Assembly (NCBI GenBank): GCA_903870545.1
Contig: CAIQDI010000018.1
Location: 150,789-214,788, forward strand
Source: an uncultured Pseudomonadota bacterium
GTDB taxonomy: Bacteria; Pseudomonadota; Gammaproteobacteria; Methylococcales; Methylomonadaceae
Direction: 5' to 3'
DNA length: 64,000 bases
This document shows positions 38,955 to 47,700 of this stretch, in pieces. The notes under the pieces are model-generated. The model ran no database searches, was not told the DNA's origin, and was given only the letters and a program-made list of their open reading frames with translations. Positions within the stretch are counted from its first letter, which is position 1; the number at the start of each line of letters is the position of its first letter. A program made the position numbers and the translations under genes.

Positions 38955-40205
38955 ATGACACAACATCACACACTTTTAATAGTCGGCGGCGGCGCAGCAG
39001 GCGTTTCAGTCGCTAACAATATGCGTCGAATGAATAAAAACATCGACATCGCCGTCATCGAACCCAGCGAAAAACATTATTACCAAGCGGCATTCACCAT
39101 CATCGGCGGCGGTGAATCAACGTTAGCGAAACATACCCGCAACGAAGCCGATTTAATTCCGTCGAGCGTGAAATGGATTAAAGAATTCGCCGACACGTTT
39201 CAACCCGAAGCTAACACAGTCACACTCAAAACGGGCGACGTAATTAGTTACGATTACTTGGTGGTTTGTCCTGGTTTTCAATTGGATTGGCACAAAATCG
39301 CGGGTGCAAAAGAAGCGTTAAACAAAAACGGCGTGTGCAGTAATTATTCACCCGAAACCACCGAATATGTTTGGGAATGTATTAAAAATCTAAAATCAGG
39401 TCGGGCGTTGTTTACTCAACCGGCGATGCCGATTAAATGCGCGGGCGCACCACAAAAAATCATGTACATGGCGGCGGATCGTTTTCGTCAAAAAGGCATT
39501 GCTGACAAAATAAGTGTGGAATTTTTCAACGTCGGTGGCGCGATGTTTGGCATTCCCTTCTTCGCAAAACCGTTGGCAAAAATCGTTGAAAAATATGGCA
39601 TTAAAACCCATTTTGCTCACAATTTAATTGCGGTTGATGGCGAAGCGAAAACAGCAACGTTTGAATTTACCGATGCGGACGGCAACACACAGAAAACGAT
39701 TGAAAAGTTCGACATGATTCACGTCACGCCGCCACAAAGCGCACCGGATTTTATTAAAACCAGCCCGCTCGCGAATGCTGACGGGCGTGTTGACGTGCAT
39801 CCGAATACTTTGCAACACAATAAATACGCCAACGTGTTTGGTTTGGGCGATGCCGCTTCCACCACGAATGCGAAAACAGCGGCAGCGATTCGCAAACAAG
39901 TTCCCGTGGTGGTCGATAACATTTTGCATCTCATCAAAGCCGAAGCGTTGTCGCCAACATACGACGGTTACGGTTCGTGTCCGCTGGTGACTTCGTTGAA
40001 CACGGTCATTTTGGCGGAGTTTAGTTATGACAGTCGTATCACGCCGTCATTTCCATTTTTAGATCCCCGCGCCAGCCGTTGGATTTGGTGGATTGGCAAA
40101 AAATTCGGTTTTCCGTGGATGTATTGGAGCTTGATGTTGCGTGGCATTCGATTTGATATTCCGCACAAAGACAGTTATGCGAAAAAATTCGTCGATGAAA
40201 ACTAA
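38955..40205 (+). CDS. sqr: Sulfide:quinone oxidoreductase, type II
   Basis: 416 residues. FAD-dependent membrane-associated flavoprotein that oxidises sulfide to sulfane sulfur and reduces quinone. The FAD fingerprint VGGGAAGVSVA is at the N-terminus. The two redox cysteines align with those of human SQOR: Cys162 in PIKCAGAPQK and Cys342 in YGSCPLVTS. These motifs place it in type II, which typically passes sulfur to a thiol acceptor rather than forming long polysulfides. That fits the persulfide dioxygenase two genes upstream. Start preceded by GAGGA. Confidence 0.96.
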   Translation: MTQHHTLLIVGGGAAGVSVANNMRRMNKNIDIAVIEPSEKHYYQAAFTIIGGGESTLAKHTRNEADLIPSSVKWIKEFADTFQPEANTVTLKTGDVISYDYLVVCPGFQLDWHKIAGAKEALNKNGVCSNYSPETTEYVWECIKNLKSGRALFTQPAMPIKCAGAPQKIMYMAADRFRQKGIADKISVEFFNVGGAMFGIPFFAKPLAKIVEKYGIKTHFAHNLIAVDGEAKTATFEFTDADGNTQKTIEKFDMIHVTPPQSAPDFIKTSPLANADGRVDVHPNTLQHNKYANVFGLGDAASTTNAKTAAAIRKQVPVVVDNILHLIKAEALSPTYDGYGSCPLVTSLNTVILAEFSYDSRITPSFPFLDPRASRWIWWIGKKFGFPWMYWSLMLRGIRFDIPHKDSYAKKFVDEN

Positions 40206-40215
40206 CACTTGAATC

Positions 40216-41919
40216 ATGGCATTCTTTCCGATTTTCAGTTGGTTAAAAACCTACCGCCGCGCCGATTTTAACGGCGATTTATTCGCGGGCATTATCACCG
40301 CGATTTTACTGGTACCACAAGGAATTGCTTACGCTTTACTGGCTGGTTTACCACCCGAATTCGGGTTGTACGCCAGTATTTTGCCCCCGCTTTTTTATGC
40401 CGTTTTAGGCACAAGTCGCACACTTTCCGTCGGTCCCGTTTCGATTGCCGCGATTATGATTGCCAGCGCGTTGCATTCGCCCGAAGTCAGTCAACTGGGA
40501 AATCCGCTGCAAAGTGCAGTGATTTTGTCGGCAGAAAGTGGCGCGATTATGTTGTTGATGGCGGTATTTCGCATGGGCGGATTGGTGAATTTTATCAGTC
40601 ATCCGGTGTTGACAGGTTTCACCAGTGGCGCGGCGTTGCTGATTATCGGAAGCCAATTGCCGCAAACGTTGGGCTTGAAATCGCCAACGTGCGGCATCGA
40701 TTTAAATTGTTATTCACAGTATTTACACGCCACTAATTTGCCGTCATTCATCATGAGTTTGGCGGCGGTGGCGTTATTATTATTTTTCGGAAAACCGTTA
40801 AATATCTTATTAAAAAAAATCCGCGTGTCGCCCGCGTTAATCTCGGCGATCAGCAAATGTGGCGCGTTAGTCACCGTCGCGTTGACCACCTTAGCGGTCA
40901 ATCAATGGAATTTAACCGACCAACACGTTGCAATTGTGGGCGCAATTCCAGTCGGTTTACCACATTTAAATTTTGATTTTATTGATGTTTCAAAATGGAA
41001 AATTTTAGTGCCGTCCGCCAGTTTCATTGCGTTAATTGCGTATGTTGAAAGCGTGGCGATTGCGAAAGTAATGGCGAATTTGCGCGGTGAAAAAATTGAA
41101 CCAAACCAAGAATTGATTGCGCTTGGAGTAGCGAATTTTGCCACGGCAATTTCAGGCGGAATGCCGGTTGCAGGTGGTTTTAGTCGCACGATGGTGAATT
41201 TTTCCGCTGGCGCACGCACCCAAATGGCGATGATTATTGCCGCGCTGCTATTATCGATTACGGTGGTATTTTTTAGTTCATGGTTTAACAACATTCCGAA
41301 AGCCGCATTAGCCGTGATTATTTTGGTAGCGATTGTGCCGTTGGTAAAATTACGGAGCATTTTTCACACCTGGCATTACGACAAAGGCGACGGGATTGCT
41401 GAATTGATGACACTGCTTGGCGTGCTGGTGTTGGGGATTGAAGAAGGCATTATGCTCGGTATTTTCCTCACCTTCGTCAGTCATTTGCAAAAAAATAGTC
41501 ACCCACATATTGCCGTATTGGGGCGCATTCCAAATACGCCGTATTACCGCAACATCAAAAACCATTGCATTGATTGTTTGGAATCGTGGGACAACCTCCT
41601 TTTGCTGCGTGTTGACGACAGCATTACGTTTACCAATATCAATTTTATCGAAGAATTTATCGATACCGAATTAAAAGCGGCGCCGAAAATTGAACACGTT
41701 GTGCTGATTTTCACATCCGTCAGCGATATTGATAGAACCGCGTTGGAAGCCTTGGAACAGTTAAATTTAAATTTCAAAGAAGCTGGAATTAGTTTGCATC
41801 TTGCTGAAGTGAAACATTTTGTTTTGGTCAAACTCAAAAGAAGTCATTTGCTGACGCAATTAAACGGTCAGATATTTTTTGATACCGAAGAAGCGGTTAG
41901 AAAATTGAACGCATTATGA
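40216..41919 (+). CDS. SulP-family anion transporter with STAS domain
   Basis: 567 residues. Ten or more membrane spans with the SulP marks LVPQGIAYALLAGLPPEFGLYAS near residue 31 and a C-terminal STAS domain at about 440-567. SulP proteins carry sulfate, bicarbonate or other anions. Position 10 bases after sqr suggests export of sulfite/sulfate from sulfide oxidation, or exchange with bicarbonate; the sequence does not tell which. Its stop overlaps the start of cydP by 4 bases (ATGA), so translation is coupled to the oxidase genes. Confidence 0.93.
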   Translation: MAFFPIFSWLKTYRRADFNGDLFAGIITAILLVPQGIAYALLAGLPPEFGLYASILPPLFYAVLGTSRTLSVGPVSIAAIMIASALHSPEVSQLGNPLQSAVILSAESGAIMLLMAVFRMGGLVNFISHPVLTGFTSGAALLIIGSQLPQTLGLKSPTCGIDLNCYSQYLHATNLPSFIMSLAAVALLLFFGKPLNILLKKIRVSPALISAISKCGALVTVALTTLAVNQWNLTDQHVAIVGAIPVGLPHLNFDFIDVSKWKILVPSASFIALIAYVESVAIAKVMANLRGEKIEPNQELIALGVANFATAISGGMPVAGGFSRTMVNFSAGARTQMAMIIAALLLSITVVFFSSWFNNIPKAALAVIILVAIVPLVKLRSIFHTWHYDKGDGIAELMTLLGVLVLGIEEGIMLGIFLTFVSHLQKNSHPHIAVLGRIPNTPYYRNIKNHCIDCLESWDNLLLLRVDDSITFTNINFIEEFIDTELKAAPKIEHVVLIFTSVSDIDRTALEALEQLNLNFKEAGISLHLAEVKHFVLVKLKRSHLLTQLNGQIFFDTEEAVRKLNAL

Positions 41920-42089
41920 AAACAATGAACCGTTTTCGCTGGGAAATCACCGTCGCGGTGATTATCAAATTCACGTTATTTGCGCTGGTGTGGTGGTTTT
42001 TTTTCGCCGGACAAAAAATTCACGTTGATGAACAGCATCTCGCTAATCGATTGCTGGGCGAACCCATATCAAAACAGGAAAAATTTTAA
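41916..42089 (+). CDS. cydP: Cytochrome bd oxidase small subunit CydP
   Basis: 57 residues, with a single strongly hydrophobic segment at about residues 11-31 (ending ALVWWFFFAG) and a short soluble tail. It starts inside the sulP stop (ATGA) and ends in a TAATG overlap with cydA. Small one-span proteins encoded directly upstream of cydA are known as putative bd-oxidase subunits (CydP). The name rests on size, topology and position. AGGAA within its end serves as the cydA ribosome site. Confidence 0.78.
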   Translation: MKTMNRFRWEITVAVIIKFTLFALVWWFFFAGQKIHVDEQHLANRLLGEPISKQEKF

Positions 42090-43654
42090 TGATTACTAAC
42101 GAAGTTGTAGAACTTTCGCGCTTGCAATTTGCGCTGACGGCGATGTATCACTTTTTGTTTGTGCCGTTGACGATAGGATTATCGTTTTTGTTGGCGATTA
42201 TGGAATCGCTTTATGTTATGACGGGCAAGCAAATTTACAAAGATATGACGCGCTTTTGGGGCAAATTATTCGGCATCAATTTTGCGATGGGCGTGACGAC
42301 TGGCTTGACGATGGAGTTTCAGTTCGGCACCAATTGGGCGTATTACTCGCATTATGTCGGGGATATTTTCGGCGTTCCGTTGGCGATTGAAGGCATGATG
42401 GCGTTCTTTTTAGAATCGACCTTTGTCGGATTATTCTTTTTTGGTTGGGATAGATTGAGCAAAATGCAGCATTTATCCACGACGTGGTTGCTGGCGTTGG
42501 GAACGAATTTGTCGGCGTTGTGGATTTTGATTGCCAATGCGTGGATGCAAAATCCAGTCGGCGCGGAATTCAATTACGACACCATGCGAATGGAATTAAC
42601 CAATTTTTCTGAGCTAGTTTTTAATCCTGTCGCGCAAGTGAAATTCGTTCACACGGTCGCAGCGGGTTATGTTACGGGGTCGATGTTTGTGTTGGGAATC
42701 AGCGCGTTGTATTTATTAAAGCGTCGGGACATTCCATTTGCACGACGTTCATTTCGGATTGCGTCGGGTTTTGGTTTAGCGGCAATTTTGTCGGTGATTG
42801 TGTTGGGCGATGAAAGCGGTTACACCGTGGGCGAAGTGCAAAAAGCAAAACTCGCCGCGATTGAAGCCGAATGGGAAACCGAAGAAGCTCCCGCCTCGTT
42901 CACACTGATTGGCGTGCCGAACGAAGAAACGATGACGACGGATTACGCGATTAAGTTTCCGTATTTACTCGGCTTGATTGCGACGCGCTCGCTTGACGGC
43001 AAAGTCGATGGCATCAAAGAAATTCGCGAACGCAAACGGCATCGCATTGAAAACGGCATGGTGGCTTATGAAAATTTACAGATTTTGCGCGAAGACAAAA
43101 CCAATGAAATTGCCAAAGCCATTTTTGAAAAACATAAAGTCGATTTAGGTCACGGTTTATTGTTGAAAAAATACACGGAAAATGTGACTGACGCGACACC
43201 AGAACAAATCGAATTAGCGATTAAAGATTCGATTCCGCGCGTAGCACCGATGTTTTGGACATTTCGCGGCATGGTTTTTTGTGGCGTGCTGATGTTATTT
43301 ATTTTCGTCGCGTCGTTTTATTTCAACGCAAAACGCACCGCGCACAATCAACGTTGGTTATTAAAAATGGCGTTTTACGGCATTCCATTACCGTGGATTG
43401 CGTCCGAATTGGGTTGGGTGGTGGCGGAATACGGTCGTCAACCGTGGACAATTGCCGGCATTTTACCCACACATTTAAGCACGTCGAGTTTGAGCAGTGA
43501 TCAGTTGTACGCCAGCATTGCCGGCTTTTTCGTGATGTACAGCGCGTTGTTGGTGATTGAATTATTTTTGATGATTAAATATATCAAACTCGGGCCCAGC
43601 AGTTTGCACACCGGCAATTATCACTTTGAAAAAGAAGGGAGTTCTCATGTTTGA
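42089..43654 (+). CDS. cydA: Cytochrome bd ubiquinol oxidase subunit I
   Basis: 521 residues. Quinol oxidation and O2-reduction subunit carrying haems b558, b595 and d. His21 (AMYHFLF) is the equivalent of E. coli His19, and the motif GRQPWTI near residue 451 is the CydA signature. The Q-loop region between spans 6 and 7 is about as long as in E. coli (long-Q type). It overlaps cydP by 1 base and cydB by 8 bases. Cytochrome bd is known to resist sulfide inhibition, which fits the operon. Confidence 0.97.
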   Translation: MITNEVVELSRLQFALTAMYHFLFVPLTIGLSFLLAIMESLYVMTGKQIYKDMTRFWGKLFGINFAMGVTTGLTMEFQFGTNWAYYSHYVGDIFGVPLAIEGMMAFFLESTFVGLFFFGWDRLSKMQHLSTTWLLALGTNLSALWILIANAWMQNPVGAEFNYDTMRMELTNFSELVFNPVAQVKFVHTVAAGYVTGSMFVLGISALYLLKRRDIPFARRSFRIASGFGLAAILSVIVLGDESGYTVGEVQKAKLAAIEAEWETEEAPASFTLIGVPNEETMTTDYAIKFPYLLGLIATRSLDGKVDGIKEIRERKRHRIENGMVAYENLQILREDKTNEIAKAIFEKHKVDLGHGLLLKKYTENVTDATPEQIELAIKDSIPRVAPMFWTFRGMVFCGVLMLFIFVASFYFNAKRTAHNQRWLLKMAFYGIPLPWIASELGWVVAEYGRQPWTIAGILPTHLSTSSLSSDQLYASIAGFFVMYSALLVIELFLMIKYIKLGPSSLHTGNYHFEKEGSSHV

Positions 43655-44786
43655 TTACGAGTTATTACGGATTATTTGGTGGGGCATTCTGGTTTTTCTC
43701 ATTTGCGGTTTTGCGGTGATGGATGGTTTCGATTTTGGCATTGGAATGTTGTTGCCATTTTTAGGCAAAACCGACGATGAACGGCGCGTAATTTTGAACA
43801 GCATCGGCCCGACGTGGGAAGGTAATCAAACGTGGCTCGTGACACTCGGCGGCATTACGTTTGGCGCGTGGTCGTTGGTTTACGCAGTATTATTTTCGGG
43901 CGTTTACGCGGGTTTATTGCTCCTTTTATTTTCTTTATTTTTACGTCCGGTCGGTTTTGATTATCGCAGCAAAGTAACCAATCCAACCTGGCGTTCGGCG
44001 TGGGATTGGGCATTATTTGTTGGTGGCGCAACGCCTGCGATTGTATTGAGTTTAGCAGCAGGAAATTTAATGCTCGGTTTGCCGTTTGAATTGGATGCTG
44101 ATTTGCGTTCGAGTTACGCGGGCGGATTTTGGGATTTATTTCAATTATTTCCGCTGTTGTGCGTGTTGGTCGGCGTGGCGTTATGTGTTATGCACGGCGC
44201 AGTTTTTCTGCATTTACGGACTGAAAATGCGATTGCTGAACGCGCTCAGATTGTGATTCGTTGGAGCAGTATTTTATTTGTGGGGTTGTTTTTAGTGGCG
44301 GGAATTTGGGTCGCATTTGGCTTGGACGGTTACAAAATTACGTCCGCGATTGACACGACAATTACCGCAAATCCATTACACAAAACGGTCGTGAAAAGCA
44401 CTGGCTTGTGGCTTGAAAATTATGGAACGTATCCGTTGCTGTTACTCGCGCCACTGATGACGGTAATTTCTGCATTACTCGCGCCCTTTTTTACCGCAAA
44501 AAATAATTCCGCTACGGCGTTTGTGTTGAGTAGTTTGGCGATGATTGGCGCGATTGTGACCGCTGGCGGTTCGATGTTTCCGTTTGTGTTGCCTTCCAGT
44601 CTTTCGGCGGCAAGTAGTTTGACTATTTGGGATTCGAGCGCGAGTCGTTATTCGTTGCAATTGCTTTTAGTCGCCACCGTTATTTTTATGCCGATTGTCA
44701 TTGCGTACACGAGTTGGGTTTATAAAGTAATGCGCGGCAAAGTGACCGTTGAGCAAATTCAAGACAATCAACATACGATGTATTAG
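43647..44786 (+). CDS. cydB: Cytochrome bd ubiquinol oxidase subunit II
   Basis: 379 residues from the ATG at 43647, which follows AAGGGAG; the start overlaps the last codons of cydA by 8 bases. It begins MFDYELLRIIWWGILVFL and has about eight membrane spans, including the conserved FDFGIGMLLPFLGKTDDERR and GPTWEGNQTWLV. Full normal length. cydX follows after 6 bases. Confidence 0.97.
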   Translation: MFDYELLRIIWWGILVFLICGFAVMDGFDFGIGMLLPFLGKTDDERRVILNSIGPTWEGNQTWLVTLGGITFGAWSLVYAVLFSGVYAGLLLLLFSLFLRPVGFDYRSKVTNPTWRSAWDWALFVGGATPAIVLSLAAGNLMLGLPFELDADLRSSYAGGFWDLFQLFPLLCVLVGVALCVMHGAVFLHLRTENAIAERAQIVIRWSSILFVGLFLVAGIWVAFGLDGYKITSAIDTTITANPLHKTVVKSTGLWLENYGTYPLLLLAPLMTVISALLAPFFTAKNNSATAFVLSSLAMIGAIVTAGGSMFPFVLPSSLSAASSLTIWDSSASRYSLQLLLVATVIFMPIVIAYTSWVYKVMRGKVTVEQIQDNQHTMY

Positions 44787-44792
44787 GAGAAA

Positions 44793-44900
44793 ATGATGTG
44801 GTATTTTGCGTGGATTTTAGGGGTGGGTTTAGCGAGTGCGTTGGCGATTATCAATTCGTTGTGGCTTGAAATTGGTGACAATGCCGAGGTGGATAGTTAG
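44793..44900 (+). CDS. cydX: Cytochrome bd oxidase small subunit CydX
   Basis: 35 residues (34 from the second ATG at 44796). MWYFAWILGVGLASALAIINSLWLE is the conserved CydX/YbgT helix; CydX is needed for stable haem insertion in the bd oxidase. TAGGAGA is the ribosome site. It is the last gene of the bd module. A damaged second copy lies at 46750. Confidence 0.93.
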   Translation: MMWYFAWILGVGLASALAIINSLWLEIGDNAEVDS

Positions 44901-44965
44901 CAGAAGGTTAAATAAACTCAAAGCGTGTAACACATAATCATCAACATCAATTCACAAGGAAAAAA

Positions 44966-45110
44966 ATAGCTTATTCTGATAAATTTATTCAAATGGGCGA
45001 CGCGGCTCGCGCACGAGTTTCATCAGTACAACCCAATGAAGTCGATGCTCTTTTGGCGGATGGCGCGTTGGCTTTGGATATTCGTGACAAAGAAGAACAT
45101 GATGCCGATT
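44966..45110 (+). pseudogene. Rhodanese fragment, start codon lost and 3' part replaced
   Basis: After AAGGA at 44957 the expected ATG reads ATA at 44966. The next codons encode AYSDKFIQMGDAARARVSSV, then a rhodanese N-terminus (QPNEVDALLADG, LDIRDKEEHDAD). The match stops at about 45110, where an unrelated sequence begins in another frame. No catalytic Cys loop remains. A shorter copy of the first 53 bases is at 46901-46953. Confidence 0.72.
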
Positions 45111-45410
45111 GCGAAAAAACCAAAATTAACGCTAACGTGTAAAGATTTGGGATTGAATGCCAAAAAATTGCGCGAGATTGAATTTATCGCCGTCGGTGAA
45201 TCAGAATCAGGGATTGAGTTTTATGCGTGGGATTTCAATCACGAAGTTGAAAATGGTTTTAAAGCTGACGTGATGATTGATAAAGTCGGCAAACAAACGC
45301 ACGCTTTCAAAGCGGGAAGTTACAAAGTCGCTGTAAAAGTGGTGGATAACGAAGGCATCGAAAGCGTCGAAATTATTACGCTCAAAACGAATGGCGTGTT
45401 GGAAATTTAA
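45099..45410 (+). CDS. Small protein of unknown function, possibly a detached C-terminal domain
   Basis: About 103 residues from an ATG pair at 45099/45102 (GAAGAA upstream); the frame is open from 45036 but the earlier part is a shifted reading of the rhodanese fragment. The body, from LTLTCKDLGL to TNGVLEI, looks like one beta-sandwich domain (WDFNHEV, HAFKAGSYKVAVKVVDNEG), similar in style to PKD-like domains that end larger proteins. It may be the tail of a gene fused by recombination to the rhodanese remnant. Followed after 3 bases by another small gene. Confidence 0.5.
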   Translation: MMPIAKKPKLTLTCKDLGLNAKKLREIEFIAVGESESGIEFYAWDFNHEVENGFKADVMIDKVGKQTHAFKAGSYKVAVKVVDNEGIESVEIITLKTNGVLEI

Positions 45411-45413
45411 AAA

Positions 45414-45761
45414 ATGAATGTCGCACAAATTAAATGCCTTGCTGTTTTTAGTATTTTTGCAATTATTGGTTTTGGTCCTGTTTCACCTGGTTGTTTAATT
45501 GGGTTATACATTGTGGCATTGAGACCAATATGGTTTGGTAAATTGGTAGGTGATTTGTACGAAAAACCCTTTCAAAAAGGCGCGAACTTCTCACCAAAAA
45601 TCATTACAAAATCCAGAATAAAAACTTTCTGCGTTTTATTTTGCTTGTTACTTATTGATATTGCGCCTGTTCCTGTCACACCGACCATTGCTTTTTTGAT
45701 TATTTTAAGTAAACCTTTATGGTTTTATTTGAACATTAAACACATTTATGGCGATAAATAA
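45414..45761 (+). CDS. Small membrane protein of unknown function
   Basis: 115 residues with hydrophobic segments at about 8-35, 70-90 and 92-105, separated by a Lys/Phe-rich loop. A Pro-rich motif (PVPVTPTIAFL) lies in the third segment. No family was recognised and codon use looks more AT-rich than its neighbours. The start is 3 bases after the previous stop with little Shine-Dalgarno. It overlaps the next gene by 14 bases. Confidence 0.55.
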   Translation: MNVAQIKCLAVFSIFAIIGFGPVSPGCLIGLYIVALRPIWFGKLVGDLYEKPFQKGANFSPKIITKSRIKTFCVLFCLLLIDIAPVPVTPTIAFLIILSKPLWFYLNIKHIYGDK

Positions 45762-46737
45762 ATATGGCGTTTTGGTTGTATTATTGGCGGTCAATTCCTC
45801 AGCTCTTGCAGAATGGGCTTTCAAAGCGGATAACGCGGGATATTACACCGATGATGTTGCACTTTTTTCGGCAACACGAAGACTGTCACTTAAAGATGAT
45901 CCGACGCAGCCCAGCATTGATAAAACAGGTCAAGGCAGTGATTTTATTTACGAGCCAAGTCTGGAAGCAGAATGGATGGGGCATAATTCGTTTGGTGAAA
46001 TGAGTTTTGCGGCGGATGCAGGCGGTTATATTTTTACAAATCAAACCGCTTTCACGCATGGATTATTTGATTTTGAAGCCGCGCAATCGTTTGAAACCGA
46101 TACAAAACTCAGTTTGCATTACAACTTTGTTCCCGATTTGTTTTTAGGTAAAAATACGTTTATGCAGCCAACTGGCGAAGAATCGGAACACGATGAGATT
46201 TTAACAAGTCATTATTGGTCGTTTCACGTTGACCAGAAATTGACGAACGATTTTACGTTTCGGTTGTTAAGTCGTTACGGCTTGCGAAATTACAACGCGC
46301 CTTTTGTGCATCGTGATACGCAGTTTTGGACAATTGGTTCACATTTAGAATGGGATATAAACGAAGATGTTGAATTTTTAATCGGTTATCACTATGAAAA
46401 AGGCAGCGCGGAACATCATCGTGCGGCGCATTTCCCCGACGATTTGTCTTACACGAATCATTACGCTTCGGGCGAATTAAAAGTGAAATTACTTGAAAAA
46501 TTAACCGCCAATTTTATTTTTGACTATGAACACAATGCGTCGATGAGCCATCATGAAGAAGATGAGCGTTTCGGTGCAAATGAAAATATTTATCAAGGTG
46601 AATTTGAATTGGAATATGAATTAACGCACGCGACGCAGCTCACATTAGGTTGGCAACACGGAAATCGAAAGTTAAGCACAGAAATGGCAAAGGTAAAAAA
46701 TAATAATGTTTGGCTTGGGTTTGAATATAAATTTTAA
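45748..46737 (+). CDS. Outer-membrane beta-barrel-like protein
   Basis: 329 residues with a signal peptide (residues 1-21, ending SSALA). The mature part has regular amphipathic strands, many aromatic residues, no cysteine and a C-terminal Phe (WLGFEYKF), the classic outer-membrane protein sorting end. It is rich in His and acidic patches, such as EHHRAAHF and MSHHEEDE, which suggests divalent metal binding or just charged loops. Specific family not recognised. It starts within the previous gene and ends 12 bases before the degenerate cydX copy. Confidence 0.75.
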   Translation: MAINKYGVLVVLLAVNSSALAEWAFKADNAGYYTDDVALFSATRRLSLKDDPTQPSIDKTGQGSDFIYEPSLEAEWMGHNSFGEMSFAADAGGYIFTNQTAFTHGLFDFEAAQSFETDTKLSLHYNFVPDLFLGKNTFMQPTGEESEHDEILTSHYWSFHVDQKLTNDFTFRLLSRYGLRNYNAPFVHRDTQFWTIGSHLEWDINEDVEFLIGYHYEKGSAEHHRAAHFPDDLSYTNHYASGELKVKLLEKLTANFIFDYEHNASMSHHEEDERFGANENIYQGEFELEYELTHATQLTLGWQHGNRKLSTEMAKVKNNNVWLGFEYKF

Positions 46738-46749
46738 ATGAAAAAAATC

Positions 46750-46953
46750 ATGTGGTATTTTGCGTGAATTTCAGGAGTGGGTTTGGCGAGTGTGTTGGCG
46801 ATTATCAATTCAATGTGGCTTGCAAATTCGTGATAATGCCGAAGCAAATTGTTAAGAAAATTCTAAAATTTTAATTTTAATAAAGTGTTCACACGCCCGC
46901 TCTGATAGATTTATCGAAATGGGCGATGTAGCTCGCGCACGAGTTTCGTCTGT
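46750..46953 (+). pseudogene. Degenerate second copy of cydX plus rhodanese start
   Basis: MWYFA is followed by a stop (TGG to TGA at 46765-46767), then the frame resumes with VGLASVLAIINSMWL and drifts. At 46901-46953 the sequence matches the rhodanese fragment at 44975-45027 at 45 of 53 bases by eye. Order and rough spacing are the same as in the first copy, so it is a diverged duplication of one segment, not two independent hits. The rest of the gap up to tsaB (46954-46987) has a short hairpin GGACTTGTGTCC. Confidence 0.78.
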
Positions 46954-46987
46954 CTATTTTTTAGCGGACTTGTGTCCTTTAGGGAGG

Positions 46988-47689
46988 TCAACCATTCTCA
47001 CGCTGTAACCGTATTTGAGCGCGTTCGATTTCGGTTTGCGCGACTTTATCACGCAAATAAACAGGTTGAGCAAATTCCGCCGCCACGCCCAAACCGCGTT
47101 GAAAACCATAAACGCCCAATTCGGCAATCGTGCTGGATTGTGGCAAAACGTCGCTTTCAATTTGCGTGACGAAACGGTCTGTTTTCAATAATAATTCGTC
47201 TTTGTAAACGCGCCAACCTGAACCGATTCCCAACGCGGATTTTTGTGGAAATTCAATTTTTTCAACGGGTAAAACCGCTTCTTTGCCAACTAATTCCATA
47301 AAATCGTCGGCGTTTCGTTGATAAACACCCCAAAAAATTTCGCCAATGCGTGCGTCGGTGGCGACAAAAGCGAGTTCCGGTAATCGATTTTGCGCCAAGG
47401 CGGCAAGCGTTGAAACGGGAACAACGGGCAAATCTGCACCAAACGCCAAGCCTTGAACTACGCCCGTTGCAATGCGTAAACCCGTGAATGAACCTGGACC
47501 ACAACCAAACGCCAGCGCGTCGAGTTGCGACAATTTCAATTCGGCTTCCGCGAGCAACGATTCAATCATCGGCAATAATAATTTTGTGTGTGCTTTGGGT
47601 GTGATTTCAAAACGTTGGCGAATTTCACCGTCGATAAATAGCGCGGCAGAGCAGGCTTCGGTGGAGGTGTCGAGTGCGAGTAATTTCAT
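46988..47689 (-). CDS. tsaB: tRNA threonylcarbamoyladenosine biosynthesis protein TsaB
   Basis: 233 residues. Partner of TsaD in making t6A37 of ANN-decoding tRNAs. It starts MKLLALDTSTEACSAAL, the family hallmark, and has the ASKHA-type segment FGCGPGSFTGLRIATG near residue 62. Length matches E. coli TsaB. The gene begins 11 bases after the J-domain gene, so the two are likely cotranscribed. Confidence 0.95.
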   Translation of the reverse strand: MKLLALDTSTEACSAALFIDGEIRQRFEITPKAHTKLLLPMIESLLAEAELKLSQLDALAFGCGPGSFTGLRIATGVVQGLAFGADLPVVPVSTLAALAQNRLPELAFVATDARIGEIFWGVYQRNADDFMELVGKEAVLPVEKIEFPQKSALGIGSGWRVYKDELLLKTDRFVTQIESDVLPQSSTIAELGVYGFQRGLGVAAEFAQPVYLRDKVAQTEIERAQIRLQRENG

Positions 47690-47700
47690 AATTTTGTTTT

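Noticed and set aside
40902..41360. Minus-strand open frame of about 150 codons inside the SulP gene
   Set aside because: Composition is that of an antisense frame of a membrane protein gene; no start signal or family match was seen.
46960..46990. TCCTTTAGGGAGGTCAA-like sequence resembling an IS605 right end near the tsaB stop
   Set aside because: Too short, no adjacent tnpB sequence, and part of it is the end of tsaB; it could be chance or a tiny remnant.
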